This document shows positions 36,226 to 47,766 of a stretch of 64,000 nt of DNA, in pieces. The stretch's first letter is position 1, and every line of letters begins with the position of its first letter. The notes under the pieces were generated by a model. It made no database searches. It was not told the DNA's origin and saw nothing but the letters and a program-made list of their open reading frames with translations. The stretch lies in contig OX578284.1 of assembly GCA_951217055.1 (NCBI GenBank), positions 17,928,187-17,992,186 of the forward strand, in the 5' to 3' direction. The stretch is from Gerris lacustris (taxonomy: Eukaryota > Arthropoda > Insecta > Hemiptera > Gerridae). A program made the translations under genes and the position numbers.

Positions 36226-37495
36226 TATATGGGTCATTTTCAAATAAATGTACCTTTTCTGTCCCAAGATTTTACAATTTTATTGTAACTAAAAAATTTC
36301 ATATTAATGAAAAATAAAAAAAAACCTTTAGGTTTATTGATCAGATGTCTGTCTATTATTGTGTTAATCAGGGTCATTGGCTTATAAGGTGAAAATTTCT
36401 TGCTTCAAAAAATTTTGATGTTAAAAAGTGTTACGTCCCACAGTAGTTTTGATAACATGTAATGTGATTTTTATTAATTTTTTTCATAAGTTTTTTTTCA
36501 TTATAATTTTTTTTTAACCAATAAAATATCCAAGTTTATATAAATGGGATAGGAAAAAATAAAACTTTAGTACAAAACGAAACAATCATATTTATATGTA
36601 TGTCCCAAGGGTTTTGTAATGAGTGTTACCGATAAGAGTTAGCAAAATTAGAGGGTGAGTATGAAAGAAAGAAGGAGGTATTAGGGTTTGTTTATGTTAA
36701 GAAGACATTTAAGTCAGTAATCAACGACTTTTTGGATTGATAGCACTTTACTTTATTCTTCTCTACAATTAATATTTCACTAAAAAAAAAATGGTGAGTA
36801 TTTTTATTCATTGTAATGAGTGTTACTACACATACTGCTTAGCTGCGCTTTGCTGTGCTTTGTACTGTGTGTTATTTTTTGTAGTTGTAATCAACATTTA
36901 TTTATGTTATTAATATGATTTAGTAGTTATTAATTAATATAATCCGTACACATTAAATTGGTTCACAACAAATTCTTATGGGTAGCCGGGTCCAACTATT
37001 TTTTTAATAAAGAAAAATTATTTTTTCATCTTCTTTATAATAAAAACGTTTATTACAATGCACTGAAAACGTATCCTTTAAATTTTTGAAGCTTTGAGGA
37101 AACATTAAAAGATAATAAATGTAACACTCATTACTTTTTTAAAAAATTACAAATATTTTAGGTCTAAAAAATATTTCTGGTGGGATGAAAGAGAATATTT
37201 ACGTCATACATACAATTTAGTAACGTTTCATAAAAATAGAGAAACAAAATCTAAAAAAATACGGTTTTTATGATAGTAACACTCATTACGACAAAAATGT
37301 GATTTTTTATGTATATATGTTCATATATATGTAAATAAATTTGAAAACTGACTGTTCTTGAACGAAAATGTCATCCTAAGTCCCTGATGTGTCAGAATGA
37401 TCAATATTATCATGTCTAAGGCTTATTTTAATTTTCTATAAAGTAGCTAAATTGATTTCCCTAAAGGTACATTTTATTTGAAAATGACCCATATA
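36226..37495. mobile_element. TA-flanked inverted-repeat element, 1.27 kb
   Basis: The left TATATGGGTCATTTTCAAAT...GTACCTTT and right complement match over about 35 bp with one indel. This is consistent with a Tc1/mariner-like element duplicating TA. It sits inside R7-like sequence. The interior has four copies of GTAACACTCATTAC (36617-36630 and 36813-36826 as the complement, 37121-37134 and 37276-37289 forward). No transposase was recognised. Confidence 0.6.
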
Positions 37496-37736
37496 CTACT
37501 CTGTATATTTTCCTTTGTCTAAATAACCATTTAGTCAAAGGGATATAGGGGAAGTGCATCACTAAAAAAGTACCGCAAAATTAAACTTTTAAGCAATACG
37601 TTAATAACAAAGCAAATAAAATAAATAATTTTGAGGCTAAATAACTGTGCATGAATACTTAAAGATAAAAAAACAACTTCTTAAATATAATAAATTTCGG
37701 TATTATTAGAAAATAAGACAATTATTCGTTTATATT

Positions 37737-37795
37737 ATTGTTTGAGGTGTGATATGTGATGAGAGAAGGGCATCACATATCACACCTCAAACAAT
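37737..37795. repeat. Perfect 25-bp inverted repeat with 9-nt loop
   Basis: Arms 37737-37761 and 37771-37795 (ATTGTTTGAGGTGTGATATG...) are exact complements around AGAGAAGGG. It is in otherwise plain AT-rich DNA. Confidence 0.9.
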
Positions 37796-38921
37796 TTCAT
37801 TCTCGTTAAGGTAATTATTGTAATTGTCCAGACATTTATTATTGTTTTTACAAAAATATTGTTATCGTTAAAATTATATGTAATTTATTTTTTATTTTAA
37901 CGACTTTCATACGTGTAAAACTAAAACTATTGTTAGATTAGTGTCATTACAATTAATGTTAATTTACTTTATATTTTTCCCCAATGTCAATTTAATTGAT
38001 AATTCGTTTGAATGTATATATTTATTTTATCTAAATATTATTTAATAGATGATATATCTATAATTGGACTGTTATATTTATGTAAGCATATTTTTAATTT
38101 GACTGACGCAAATCACTTTAAATGTGTAATTGGTATTTTCGATGTCGTTGCAAATCTTTGATGACAAATTATAGAAAATTAGTTACGTTTCAACCAAGAT
38201 ATTGGTACTTTCAGTGAGTACCTACTTACTTAGGTTTTCACGATAAATCATTTTTAAAGACCAAAATTATTATAGTAACTAATTTTAATTCGAACGATTT
38301 TAATGAAATTTGGATGGTAGTTCGTAATTAGCCTATTGTTGGTCTAATAAACGACCAACAATCGGACCAAATTGGTAAATAAACGGGGGAATATATAAAA
38401 TAAATTTGACAGAAATAGTTTGTAAAAGTTAAGGTAAAATTAGGAAGCTATGTGCTACACTAATTACATGACATGCTATTCAGACTATGTTATTTTGACA
38501 TGTTATTCAGTTATTTAGAATATAATATAAAATAATTTTCACTAAATTACTATTGAGACAAAGGGATGTTTAGTTCAATATACATTGTGGCAAAGTAATA
38601 TCAAACTTCTGTGTTTTTAAGGAGAATTATCAGTGTAAAGAAGAGCATTCTCTACACCTTCTTTAAATAAATTGAATAATAATAAAAATATTAGTATTAA
38701 AATAAAAATGTATGCTTACCAGAGGCAAAAAATGGGTCCAAAGGAATTATTATGAGTTTCATTATTGCAATAGTGCTGCTTATTCTTACTGGATATTGTA
38801 GAGAAAAAGTACATTTGGTTTTTCTTATGTCTTTTTTCCTCTACTTATTATAGTTTACATTTCCAGAGACCTTTTTTAAAAAAAAAAATTTCAGATTTAA
38901 TTTTTTTTTTAAATTTATTAT

Positions 38922-39952
38922 TGCTTACGAGTTTAACGAAGGTAACGGAAGCATTGTGTTCACTTTTAAGGACGAACACATTTTATGTCTCTGATTTTAA
39001 AAATTCCAAGACAGAAATCCTTTTCAGCCATCAGAGAATATTTTTGGTCTCGTGTCTGTCGGACCGATTTTGATGAAATTTGGTAGACATGTTCATTTTA
39101 CCAATGCCCAGGACGAGTTTTTTGGATAACTTTATCCACCCAAGCGTTCGCGTGCAAGGCTCGCGTAAACGTAAACTTCAAATTTAAAATAGGAATATTT
39201 GGTCGGGAAAATGATCTAACTTCATCTCATTAAGACAAAACAATTTCAAATACAATGTTTTAATAAAACCGACAGCGACACCGCTAAGAAGTGACAAAGA
39301 TCGCAAAAACTATTATGTAATAGTTTTTATTATGGAGAGAACGCGGGGAGGGAGGTAGACGATTCGTTAAGATTAATAAAATGTTTAATTTGACGTAAAA
39401 TAATCTATGTAGGGTAATCTTCTAGTCAGTCAGGTTAGTAGGAAATTAATATTTTAATGTTGTATATGTTTTAGTTTAAATAATGTGGTTATAAATGGTT
39501 AATGTCTTAATATGTGTTAAATTCAATAAATTGTTGATGCCTATATGTAATTAATATATTTAATAAATTGGTTTCTAGCTTGAGAATGAACCAAGGAGTG
39601 GTCGAAATATTGCAAATGGGAGCGCTTTAATTTTCCTTTAGACCAAAAATCAACTAATTTAAACAATACAAGGAAACAACTAGTCTACTTAATATTATGT
39701 AATAGTTTTTACTATGGAGAGAACGCGGGGAGGGAGGTAGAAGAGGGGAATAGGAGGTGGCTAGGTTCCCCATCTCTCTATTTGACCTACCTCTTCAATA
39801 GCACAGCGAGCCTATGTACCTTGAGACCTGGAGACCAGGCTTTATTTGGGGGGAAATAACAAATTATACCATGATGGATTTTAAAAGCCTTAAATCATTA
39901 AAGTATACGTGATAGAACGCGAGGAAGCTATGTGCCACTCTAATTGGCAGTG
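38922..39952 (-). mobile_element. R1 copy (second subtype, reverse) with an internal duplication
   Basis: Begins with TTTAACGAAGGTAACGGAAGC at the left and ends GCGAGGAAGCTATGTGCCAC, TCTAATTGGCAG at the right, so both R1 termini are present. Between them the ~50-bp block TATGGAGAGAACGCGGGGAG occurs at 39312-39363 and again at 39694-39745, flanking about 330 bp of unrelated sequence. Confidence 0.6.
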
Positions 39953-40109
39953 AATTTTATTTATTAAATTTTCAAATTAAATTAATATAACGTTGACAAA
40001 AGCTTTGTAGAAGTAACGGGTAATATCCGAAACGAGTGAATATAAATTACTGCAGAGGGATTCTCCGAAATAAACGATCCCACAGTAGTCAACTTGACCA
40101 CAAAATACA

Positions 40110-40345
40110 ACAGGCACTTCTTTAGATGGTTACTCCCCTTATTAAGAAAACAAAGGGGAGTAACCATCTAAAGAAGGTATACGGAGTATTCTTCTTTAGA
40201 TGGTTACTCCCCTAATAAAACATAACTGTGATATTCCTTTGTCCCAAAGTACATTGGACTAAGCATCCCCTTGGCTTAATAGTTATTTAGTCAGTCATTT
40301 ACATTCTAAAAAAAACACAGGGGAGTAACCATCTAAAGAAGTACC
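40110..40345. mobile_element. R7 elements in inverted arrangement
   Basis: CTTCTTTAGATGGTTACTCC occurs forward at 40117 and 40189 and as its complement at 40155 and about 40322. The outer pair encloses TGTGATATTCCTTTGTCCCA. Confidence 0.65.
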
Positions 40346-40581
40346 AAAATACAAATATATTCCAAAGAGATATTGGTGTTGCACTCGTCTAAATTAATTA
40401 GTGGTCAAATAGAGAACATAAAGAAACAAAAAAAATTGAAAAGAAAACAATATTAAATTCATAACAGCATTATACACGTATAAATTAAATATATATACCG
40501 AGTCTAAATAGCTATTCTGTTTCATGTCAGTATGAATGGAATTGCTCTGCAAGTTAAACTATCAAAACTTTATTTAAATAT

Positions 40582-40682
<101 letters not shown>

Positions 40683-40779
40683 GGAAAAATAGAATTTAAT
40701 GGTATTAAATGAAAGGGCAAACAATCTATCATAAAAAATAATAGGATTATATTATTTGTATCAATATTATATTATTGAA

Positions 40780-41702
40780 TATAATCGTTTTGAAGAACCA
40801 ACATTTTTTCAAAATTCCAATACAGAAATTGGTTTCAGATATCAGGGATAATTTTTGGTCCCATGTCTGTCTGTGGATCTAGATAACATTTGCGAACAAA
40901 CGTATTATTAAAACAAGTAAGGCGCGCTTCACGTAAGTACATGAGGCGATAATCGCCAGGTTCTGTACGATTAAGTTAAAATTAGTAAGTGTAATAGTTG
41001 CATATTCTTTTTCTATACTTCAATACCTTTAAATTGATGTATAACATGTCATGGTGACAAAAACCTTTTTAGTCACCCACCATATTGGCCGCCATCTTGA
41101 AAATATTAAGTGTGAAATTTTACTAGTTGCATATTCTTTTTCTACACTTTAAGACCTTTAAGTTGATGTATAACATGTCTTGGTGACTAAAACATTTTTT
41201 TAGTCATCCGCCATATTGGCCGCCATCTTGAAAATATTAAGAGTGAAAAATCGAAAAAGTGTCCAGTTATCACAAATGCCGAGATGCACCTGTGTGCCGA
41301 ATTTCATGTTCCTAGCTATTGTAGTTTATGAATTGAAACAAGGAACGGATAGACAGACAGACAAACAGAAAGAGCCGTTATATGTATAAGGTTTCTTTTT
41401 GTACTTTGTACAAAAACCAAAAACTAACCGTCGGATTTCAATGGAATTTAGATGGTAGGTAATAATTAGCATATTGTTGATCCCATATAAGTTTCAACTT
41501 TCGGCGCCAATTTGTTTATACCTATGACCCATATCTTCAAAAGTACTCGTCCGATATTTTGGTTGACAAAAATGTTCACGGGCAGACCGAGACTATAAAT
41601 GGCCCCTTATGTCTGAAACGGATTTCTGTCATGAAATTATTGCCATCAGAGACATAAAAGATTATAGTTTTTCTCCGTTACCTTTGGTAAGCTCGGGAGC
41701 AA
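40780..41702. mobile_element. R1 fragments surrounding another repeat with a ~125-bp tandem duplication
   Basis: 40780-40900 is reverse R1 (TTTCAGATATCAGGGATAA). 40915-41400 is a different repeat starting AAGGCGCGCTTCACGTAAG and ending with AGACAGACAGACAAACAG. Inside it GTTGCATATTCTTTTTCTA through GGCCGCCATCTTGAAAATAT is duplicated in tandem. 41400-41702 is mixed-orientation R1 ending GGTAAGCTCGGGAGCAA. Confidence 0.5.
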
Positions 41703-42214
41703 AAAGTTATAGTTTATTTTTACCTTTTCATATACTACGCATATAAGAAAGTATAAATGATAGATAACTATAGTAGAGCGCAAAAACTCAATTTCGAGAT
41801 TTACCCGTTCTAAGGTTCCACGAATGAGTCCAGAAACAAGATGATATTTCAAAACTTTTGTCGACCGTAGTCTGTGTTTAAAATAAGAAGTCATTGGAAA
41901 ATTACAGAGAAAATTCATATAAACTCTATATTGGTGGGGGTGTGCTACTCACAAAAAACCCTGAATACAAAATATTTCACAAAAACGGTTTGAATAAATA
42001 AGGATAATAAATCCAAAATAAAACCATAAAATTTAATCCCCCGATTTTAATATAATTAAAATTTTAGTTCGCTTTTTGTCTCTAATTTGACTCCATGTCG
42101 GGTTATTTCGATATCTTTTACAAGCACTGACTAGGGCCGAGAAACTGAAAGCTAGTTTTGAGGATTAAACACTAATTTTGTGGAGTGTCTTTTGTTTTTA
42201 TTTTTTCATTGACT

Positions 42215-42380
42215 TATTTTTTAACTCCACTTGCGCTCTTATTCTTCATAATAAATTCATTTAAATACGAATTTAACCATACAGGTCGCTTCCAAGATCC
42301 TGACAAATTTAGTACGTTATTTAAATAATAAATAACGTAACAGTAAAACGCAGCAGAACAGACAAATACAAATTCTGTAT
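42215..42380 (-). pseudogene. Possible Harbinger-like N-terminal fragment
   Basis: A minus-strand frame has a hydrophobic segment (CSAAFYCYVIYYL) followed by WKRPVWLNSYL, vaguely like the region before the conserved FR/YLRM part of HARBI1/ALP1-type proteins (usually R-R-x-W-V-x-P-W-L). It then stops. The match is weak and may be chance. Confidence 0.2.
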
Positions 42381-42382
42381 AA

Positions 42383-42493
42383 AGGCCCCCATACACGATA
42401 AAATATTTTACGCAAATCTGATGTCGGGCAAATTTAGGCCATACACGTCAAACATCAAGTTTGCGCAAAAATTTTGACCGTGTATGGGGGCCT
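42383..42493. mobile_element. PIF/Harbinger-type MITE, 111 bp
   Basis: The ends AGGCCCCCATACACG and CGTGTATGGGGGCCT are perfect inverted repeats flanked by TAA (42380-42382, 42494-42496). Inside, ATTTTACGCAAATCTGATG and TTGCGCAAAAATTT extend the symmetry loosely. Short 60-codon open frames start inside it on each strand and are probably accidental. Confidence 0.85.
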
Positions 42494-43416
42494 TAAGAGA
42501 AAGTTTAGAACGAGTTGTATCGGACAGATGTTTTAATAAAATAATAAATGCAACATGCAATAGTAAAATATTATTTTATTACGTTAAACCTTTAGGTAGA
42601 AGAAACTCAGTGGTTACAAAACCTAATGATATAATACCATGTTTAAAAGGTAATTTTGAAAGATAAAACTTCATCAAAGCAGGGCAGAATGAATTACATT
42701 AAGAATAGTGAATTACATACAAAAAAGAGTCTTTTATTCCGCCAGAAGATCGCGTGACCATTTGTGCTTTAGTGAACAGGGTTGTGAAAAGATGTTTTGA
42801 GATGTGTGGGATGTATTAAGATATTTTTTTGTAATTTAACGCATGTAATGGCAGATTATGGTTAAAAAAGATACTTGAAAGTAATTACCTTATATTTAAA
42901 TATTTAAATTATTGAGGTGTTATTATTAATTAGTAGGTCGGTACAGTATTATTTTCTAAAGAAAGTGTTAATTTTAGTTCACTTTTCTATAAATTATTGC
43001 ATTTTTGTCTGTTAGTGCCAAAGATTTTTTATAAAATGAAAAAGGAATCGTATTCAGTTGATGCAATAGTTATAAGAAGATCATAATATTATTTTTTAAA
43101 ATATGTTTGAAGGTAATAACTGAAGTAAGAATTTATAGATTTATTCGATCTATAAAGATAAGGATTTGGTATTAGCTTATAGATATAGAGATTTATTTTC
43201 TGATTGTATTAACTAACAAGCAGGATGGACCAAAACGTTGATTAGTCACGCGCTCTTAAGTGCCGTACCTTACGGTTTATACAGCTGATGGAGCGACACA
43301 CAACTTGGGTGTGCGCCGTCGCCGCTACACACGTGAAGTGCCGGAATAACCGCTCCTAACTAGTTTTGTGGCTGGCTAGTAGTTTTTTGGGTGGCGTATG
43401 TTTTTTTTTTCTCCAG

Positions 43417-44479
43417 CGGAATCTACAACTGCACCTGCAGCAACCACTGCTGCCCCAGGTGCAACTACTGTTCCAGCATGCCTCTCTTATCTTAAAAAGG
43501 TTGCTATTTATTATTTTTAATTATATTTTTTGTTAATATGAGATATGCTTTATAACGAAACGAGTGAAATTAATGTTTTTTTGTTGTTTTTTTTTTTTTG
43601 ATAGACTCAATTTCATGCCACTTATTTGTCTATAATAGTGTTCAATCCTATCTGAATAATCTAAATAGGAATTGAAAGAGGAGGTCCGAAAGTTTTGTAT
43701 ACTATCGCTAGATAGTATGCAAGCGCCCCATTTATTTCGCATCTGTTATGAGTAAAATGGCTACTTTGCTTTTTGCAGCACAAGATTTTTAGAGTTTCGT
43801 AAAAGTCGGCAACTGTAGTGCAGCGTGCCTTCCTTCTCCATTTCATCATTGAACTTCTAGCTGAAAATACCATTTCTCAGCGGTATTACCAATTTCTGCA
43901 ACGTTAGTTGAGGTAGTCCAAGTTCCCTGCTCGTTCTACTACTTGCTTTCTTGGGCTACTCACGAACTTTATTTCAATTCGTCGCACGTTCTCCTCAAAT
44001 AATCGTGGTCGGCCCGAGCTTTATCTTTTACAGAGACATACAGTTGTCTCAATTAGTGATACCAATGAGAAATGATCTTTTTAGTTGAAGATTCAATGGT
44101 AAAATGGAGGAAAAAAAAACCGCTCCACTATAGTTGCTGACTCAGTTTTACTGAAATCATGGTGGTGCATAGAAGCAATTTTATTCATAACTGACGTGAA
44201 ATAGCTGTTGTGAAATTGCTATGTAGATTATTCACATACCGTGTATAATTCAGGATATGGGGCGTTGTGAAATTGAGTCTATCATTTTAAATAACCCGGT
44301 ATCCTCGAATAACTATAAATTCATTGGATTTATTTAATACCTAATATTCAATATTGAATTATATCAAATATGTTAAAATTATAATTTCTATGTTTCAGTG
44401 CACAAACTCAACTACCTCTCCTCAGTGCTGCAAACCATACAAGTGTGGTGTATTCAAGGCATGTACGCTCATATTCTAG
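43417..44479 (+). CDS. Paralogous mucin-like / six-cysteine protein, partial (5' end not found)
   Basis: Exon A, 43417-43499, continues the Thr/Ala/Pro-rich reading frame and ends in the CLSYLKK block. The donor AAG|GTTGCT matches the donor position of the complete gene. Exon B, 44399-44479, follows acceptor TGTTTCAG and ends with TAG. Its cysteines keep the order C-x6-C-x8-CC-x4-C-x5-C, one residue shorter than the paralogues. Frame and splice sites are intact and several residues differ (for example GVFKA for GKLKR), so this is an older paralogue. Upstream, the similarity stops at a T-run and CTCCAG (43401-43416). I found no ATG with a signal peptide in the preceding kilobase. Either the 5' part was lost or replaced, making a pseudogene, or a separate signal-peptide exon lies upstream and the T-run plus CAG is a real acceptor. 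The gene points opposite to its two relatives. AATAAA is at about 44612. Confidence 0.55.
43500..44398 (+). other. Intron (899 bp) of the partial paralogue
   Basis: It begins GTTGCTATTTATTA, like the first bases of the intron in the complete gene, and ends TATGTTTCAG. The middle does not resemble the other intron. It contains no recognised mobile element and no coding sequence I can support. Confidence 0.5.
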
Positions 44480-45880
44480 AATGATCAAGTTACACTATGC
44501 TACATATAAGAGAACACACTGATAAACAACAAAAATTATACATCGCAACAAATTTACAAGGAACCATAATAGAGGAATAATTATAGTAAATAATGGTTAT
44601 AAAAAAATAAAAATAAATAACATGTTATGTCATTTTATGTTCATTGAAATACGAAAGAATCAAATAATAATATAAATATATTCATATATAAATCAATGTT
44701 ATTAACTCTTTATGTGAAGTATATAGAACATTATTTGAAATCCTGATTTATTATGCATGGTGTGTTTTCAAGTCTAATTCAATGTCACTCTAGTCGATTA
44801 GTGTCGTTTTCGGATTATACGCTCCGATAAACACATCAATAGGTTATTACAGTTCGGGGGAATGGGATCATTAGTTTCAAAGGTGTATCGTCTATTTGGC
44901 ATTCGAAACACCTCCAGGTAGTGTCAGTCTTTAGAGGTTAACCTTTATGCTGCTCCGGCATCGTTCCCTAACAAGAAGTATTGCACATGCCTAAGATCTA
45001 CTCTGCTTTATTCCACGATAGCTAGACTAACTTTTTTTATGCAACGGTGCCTACCTAATTGATTATGTAAATCTTGGCGATGAGATCTTTGCTGTAAGGA
45101 TAAGCAACATTCTTAAACTTGGCTATATTTCGCCTCATTCTGGGGCATATTCATGCCTAAAAACATCGAAAAAACTTAATTACGAATTAATGTTCTTTAA
45201 ATAACTTGTTACATGATTTAAAATACAAAATATTATTACAACAATAAAGGTAAGGACTTATTTCTTACCTTATCTTAAGAAGTATGGATCGTTATGTTTA
45301 AACAATTGATAAGATAATAATTTATTTTATATATATTATACAGACCACATAGTGGCTTCGTCACACATCATCATCGTCAACACTTTTTAAATGTTATAAT
45401 AATTAAAAATTAACAAAAAAGGGCGAACACAAATTAAAAATTAAAATATTTAAAATTATTGACTAGAGGTAACCTAAGGTAAACCTTTACTTCTAGTTCA
45501 TAATTAGGTTTTTTAGTTTGGTTACCTCTAATCATAATATTAAATATTAATATAGTAATATTTTTGAACCTAGAGGCTTCTTTTCATATGGATTAAAAGT
45601 GGGATCATTTTTGATACTTTGTCAGAATCAGAGACATTGCAAAATGGCAAGGTTAATGACCCCTAACCGGTCATTTAACAATGGAAAGCAAGGCTGGCCA
45701 AATCAAAGATCCCGTTCACATGATGGTAACAAGACAATTTGATTACAATGTCAGGAATTGATTATCAGCTAAGACGGAACTACAAGATGGAAATTCTATG
45801 ACCTGCTAGATGGGATCAAGAAGAAATTAAGTTTGACTCGGAAACTCTGGGTGGCAGAGGCAGCTCAAAAATGTCCAGAA
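44480..45880. other. Intergenic DNA downstream of the partial paralogue
   Basis: No gene recognised. A loose inverted repeat (ATTGACTAGAGGTAACC and GGTTACCTCTAATCAT) lies at about 45460-45535. From about 45600 the composition is less AT-rich and may belong to the non-LTR remnant that follows. Confidence 0.4.
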
Positions 45881-45929
45881 GCAGAATTTTCTGGCCTACT
45901 TAGGTGTCTGACACCCAGAAGAGTTTGCC

Positions 45930-46310
45930 GCTAGGTACTTTTAGTATATTCACCAGCGTTTTTCAAAATGTATGCCATTTTAGAAGTTCTGGAATCAATA
46001 GCGTAACAATATGCTAGAATAGCCAAGCGGCATATCAAGCTCTGAACGCTTCAAATGAAAATTCTGCTCTGATAGAGGAGTTTCAAGGAGGCATTATAGC
46101 TGCTCGCAGAGAACTAAGGTTACACTGCTCTGGATCCCAGGTTATACAAGGATCCCACCATACGAAACGCAGACGATGCAGGAGTGTTCACACCGGTCTG
46201 TGGACCAGAACCTGCTGTTAACTGGTGAAGAGGTTTGGTTAAGTCAGCTAAAGAAATGGATCTAGCTGTCAAGAAGTGGATCTGGAAAGAAATGGAGAGG
46301 GTGTGGATGG
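45930..46310 (+). pseudogene. Decayed RNase H region of a non-LTR retrotransposon (copy A)
   Basis: Aligned with the 60.6-kb copy, the broken frames give an acidic alpha-helical segment, a QALNA-type motif and a W-x-x-GHT-R-IP-NE motif, then a P-EPA stretch. This order is typical of the RNase H domain of insect non-LTR elements (Jockey/I-like). Stops and frameshifts are frequent and no reverse transcriptase was recognised next to it. Confidence 0.55.
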
Positions 46311-46408
46311 GATTGACACTTTGAATAATATAGAGAAACCATTTTCAAAATAAGTTTGCAGTATGTAGTTTCGCAGTGAATTTTAGTCGACTAAAACTCT
46401 ATTTTATA

Positions 46409-47012
46409 GGCCGAGCGGCCACCAAAAGCGGAGTTGAGTTGAGCGTAGTTGAGTGGAGCTTGTGTCCAGGGGGTGTGCCAACCAAAAATGGAGCGGAGTC
46501 AAGTTTCAGAATCCGATTATTCTGAAACCGACTTTTGCTTTTGGGGCTTGTGTCGCTTCATTATGTTATAAGACAGAGTGGAAAAATCTCTATCTGAGAA
46601 GAGGTGATTTTAATCTAAACCATGAACAATTTAAAGACTATCTCCGTTTGATACTTCCTCAGTTTAATGAACTTCTAAATAAGATAAGAGATGATATAAA
46701 CATCGGATGTGATACAAACTATCGAAGGAGTGTAATAGCATTAAAACCCTTCCTCAAATGCACCATCACTGCTAACTTATTTTTTTATAATTTATTTATT
46801 TTCCTCCTTCAAAATAGTATTATTGCGGGGGTGAATGGGAAAGCGTAGTCAGCTTTTAAAACCGACAAAGAGAGCGGAGTCGAGATGCGCCTCTAGTTTT
46901 AGCTCAACTCCGCTCCGCAACCGGTGGCCACCCTTCCATTTAAAACAATGGAGTCCGATTGCACAAGCCGAGTCCACTCAACTCCGCTCCGCAACCGGTG
47001 GCCACCCTTGCC
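46409..47012. mobile_element. PIF/Harbinger-like element with repeated terminal modules
   Basis: The left end carries GCGGCCACCAAAAGCGGAG and the right end, in reverse complement, GGTGGCCACCGGTTGCGGAG. Each end module occurs twice: left about 46409 and 46475, right about 46908-46937 and 46979-47009. The interior holds a coding-like stretch similar to the N-terminal part of HARBI1/ALP1-type nucleases. Segmental copy B lacks it. A 3-bp target duplication was not clear. Confidence 0.55.
46537..46773 (+). pseudogene. N-terminal fragment of a HARBI1/ALP1-like (Harbinger) transposase
   Basis: Open for 131 codons from 46453. The part from about 46597 reads FKDYLRLILPQFNELL followed by DTNYRRS and LKPFLKC. 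This matches the usual order in Harbinger nucleases: an F-x-x-Y/F-L/F-R-M segment, an L-L-x-x-I segment, a D-T-N-x-R motif, then an L-x-x-x-L-x-x-L segment. The catalytic DDE domain is absent and the frame runs into the right terminal repeats. It is a truncated remnant and not a host gene. Confidence 0.45.
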
Positions 47013-47086
47013 TCTCTCCTAGGCATAGACGTGACGGTCGAGTAAATATGTATAATCGACGGCACGTCTATGCCTCAGAGAGAGGC
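47010..47086. repeat. Hairpin element next to the Harbinger-like element
   Basis: Arms 47010-47033 and 47063-47086 (GCCTCTCTC...GGCATAGACGTG and its complement) pair with a few mismatches around a 29-nt loop. It abuts the right terminal repeat of the Harbinger-like element and is absent from segmental copy B. Confidence 0.6.
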
Positions 47087-47458
47087 GTAATATAGCCGAA
47101 GAAATGACACGATGAACCTAACGGTGTCAAGTTTTATCAAACACCCTTAATGACCCCCGTCTATGAACATATTTATAATTGATATAAAAGGGACAACATC
47201 TAGAAAACCACGGAAATATAAATGTATTAAATGTAAATTTATTAGAAGTTGGCTTTCAGTATTAATAACTAATAACCTCATCACTGTCATCATCACCATA
47301 TCGTTCCTCTCGCCATTCTATCTTGGTCTTTAGTAATTTTATAATGATTTAATAATAAGTTATTCAGTCAACCCCTTTAACTACTAGGGTTTTTTTGTGG
47401 TCTAAATCGTTCTGAATTGAATTCTAAAGTATTATTATTATTTTTTATTTTTTTAATC

Positions 47459-47476
47459 CCCCCCCCCCCCCCCCCC
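47459..47476 (+). repeat. Poly-C run
   Basis: About 18 consecutive C in the 3' flank of the secreted-protein gene, absent from the matching position near 61850. Confidence 0.9.
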
Positions 47477-47766
47477 TATGCAACATAGTTTGTCGAAACA
47501 GTTTACTTTGACAAGGAATAAATGTACAACTTCATTTAGGCAAATGCATCAATTTATTAAAGAAAATAGAACATAGTTATTGCATAGTATGGAAACATTG
47601 TGTAGAATTTTAAACATTTTCTTTTTATTACTAATAAACTATTTTAAATTTTAACATTTCATTTTGGATATAAATGTGTATGTTTATATTCTTGATGTAA
47701 ATCCGGTATTAGTTTAATCGATGTGTAGTTAATCAGGTTCTATTTGAATCACATAACATTGTCTCC

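Noticed and set aside
37737..37795. microRNA precursor call
   Set aside because: The perfect, bulge-free stem of 25 bp is more typical of a mobile-element hairpin; reported only as a structure.
46835..47095. 86-codon open frame
   Set aside because: It consists of the right terminal repeats of the Harbinger-like element and the adjacent hairpin.
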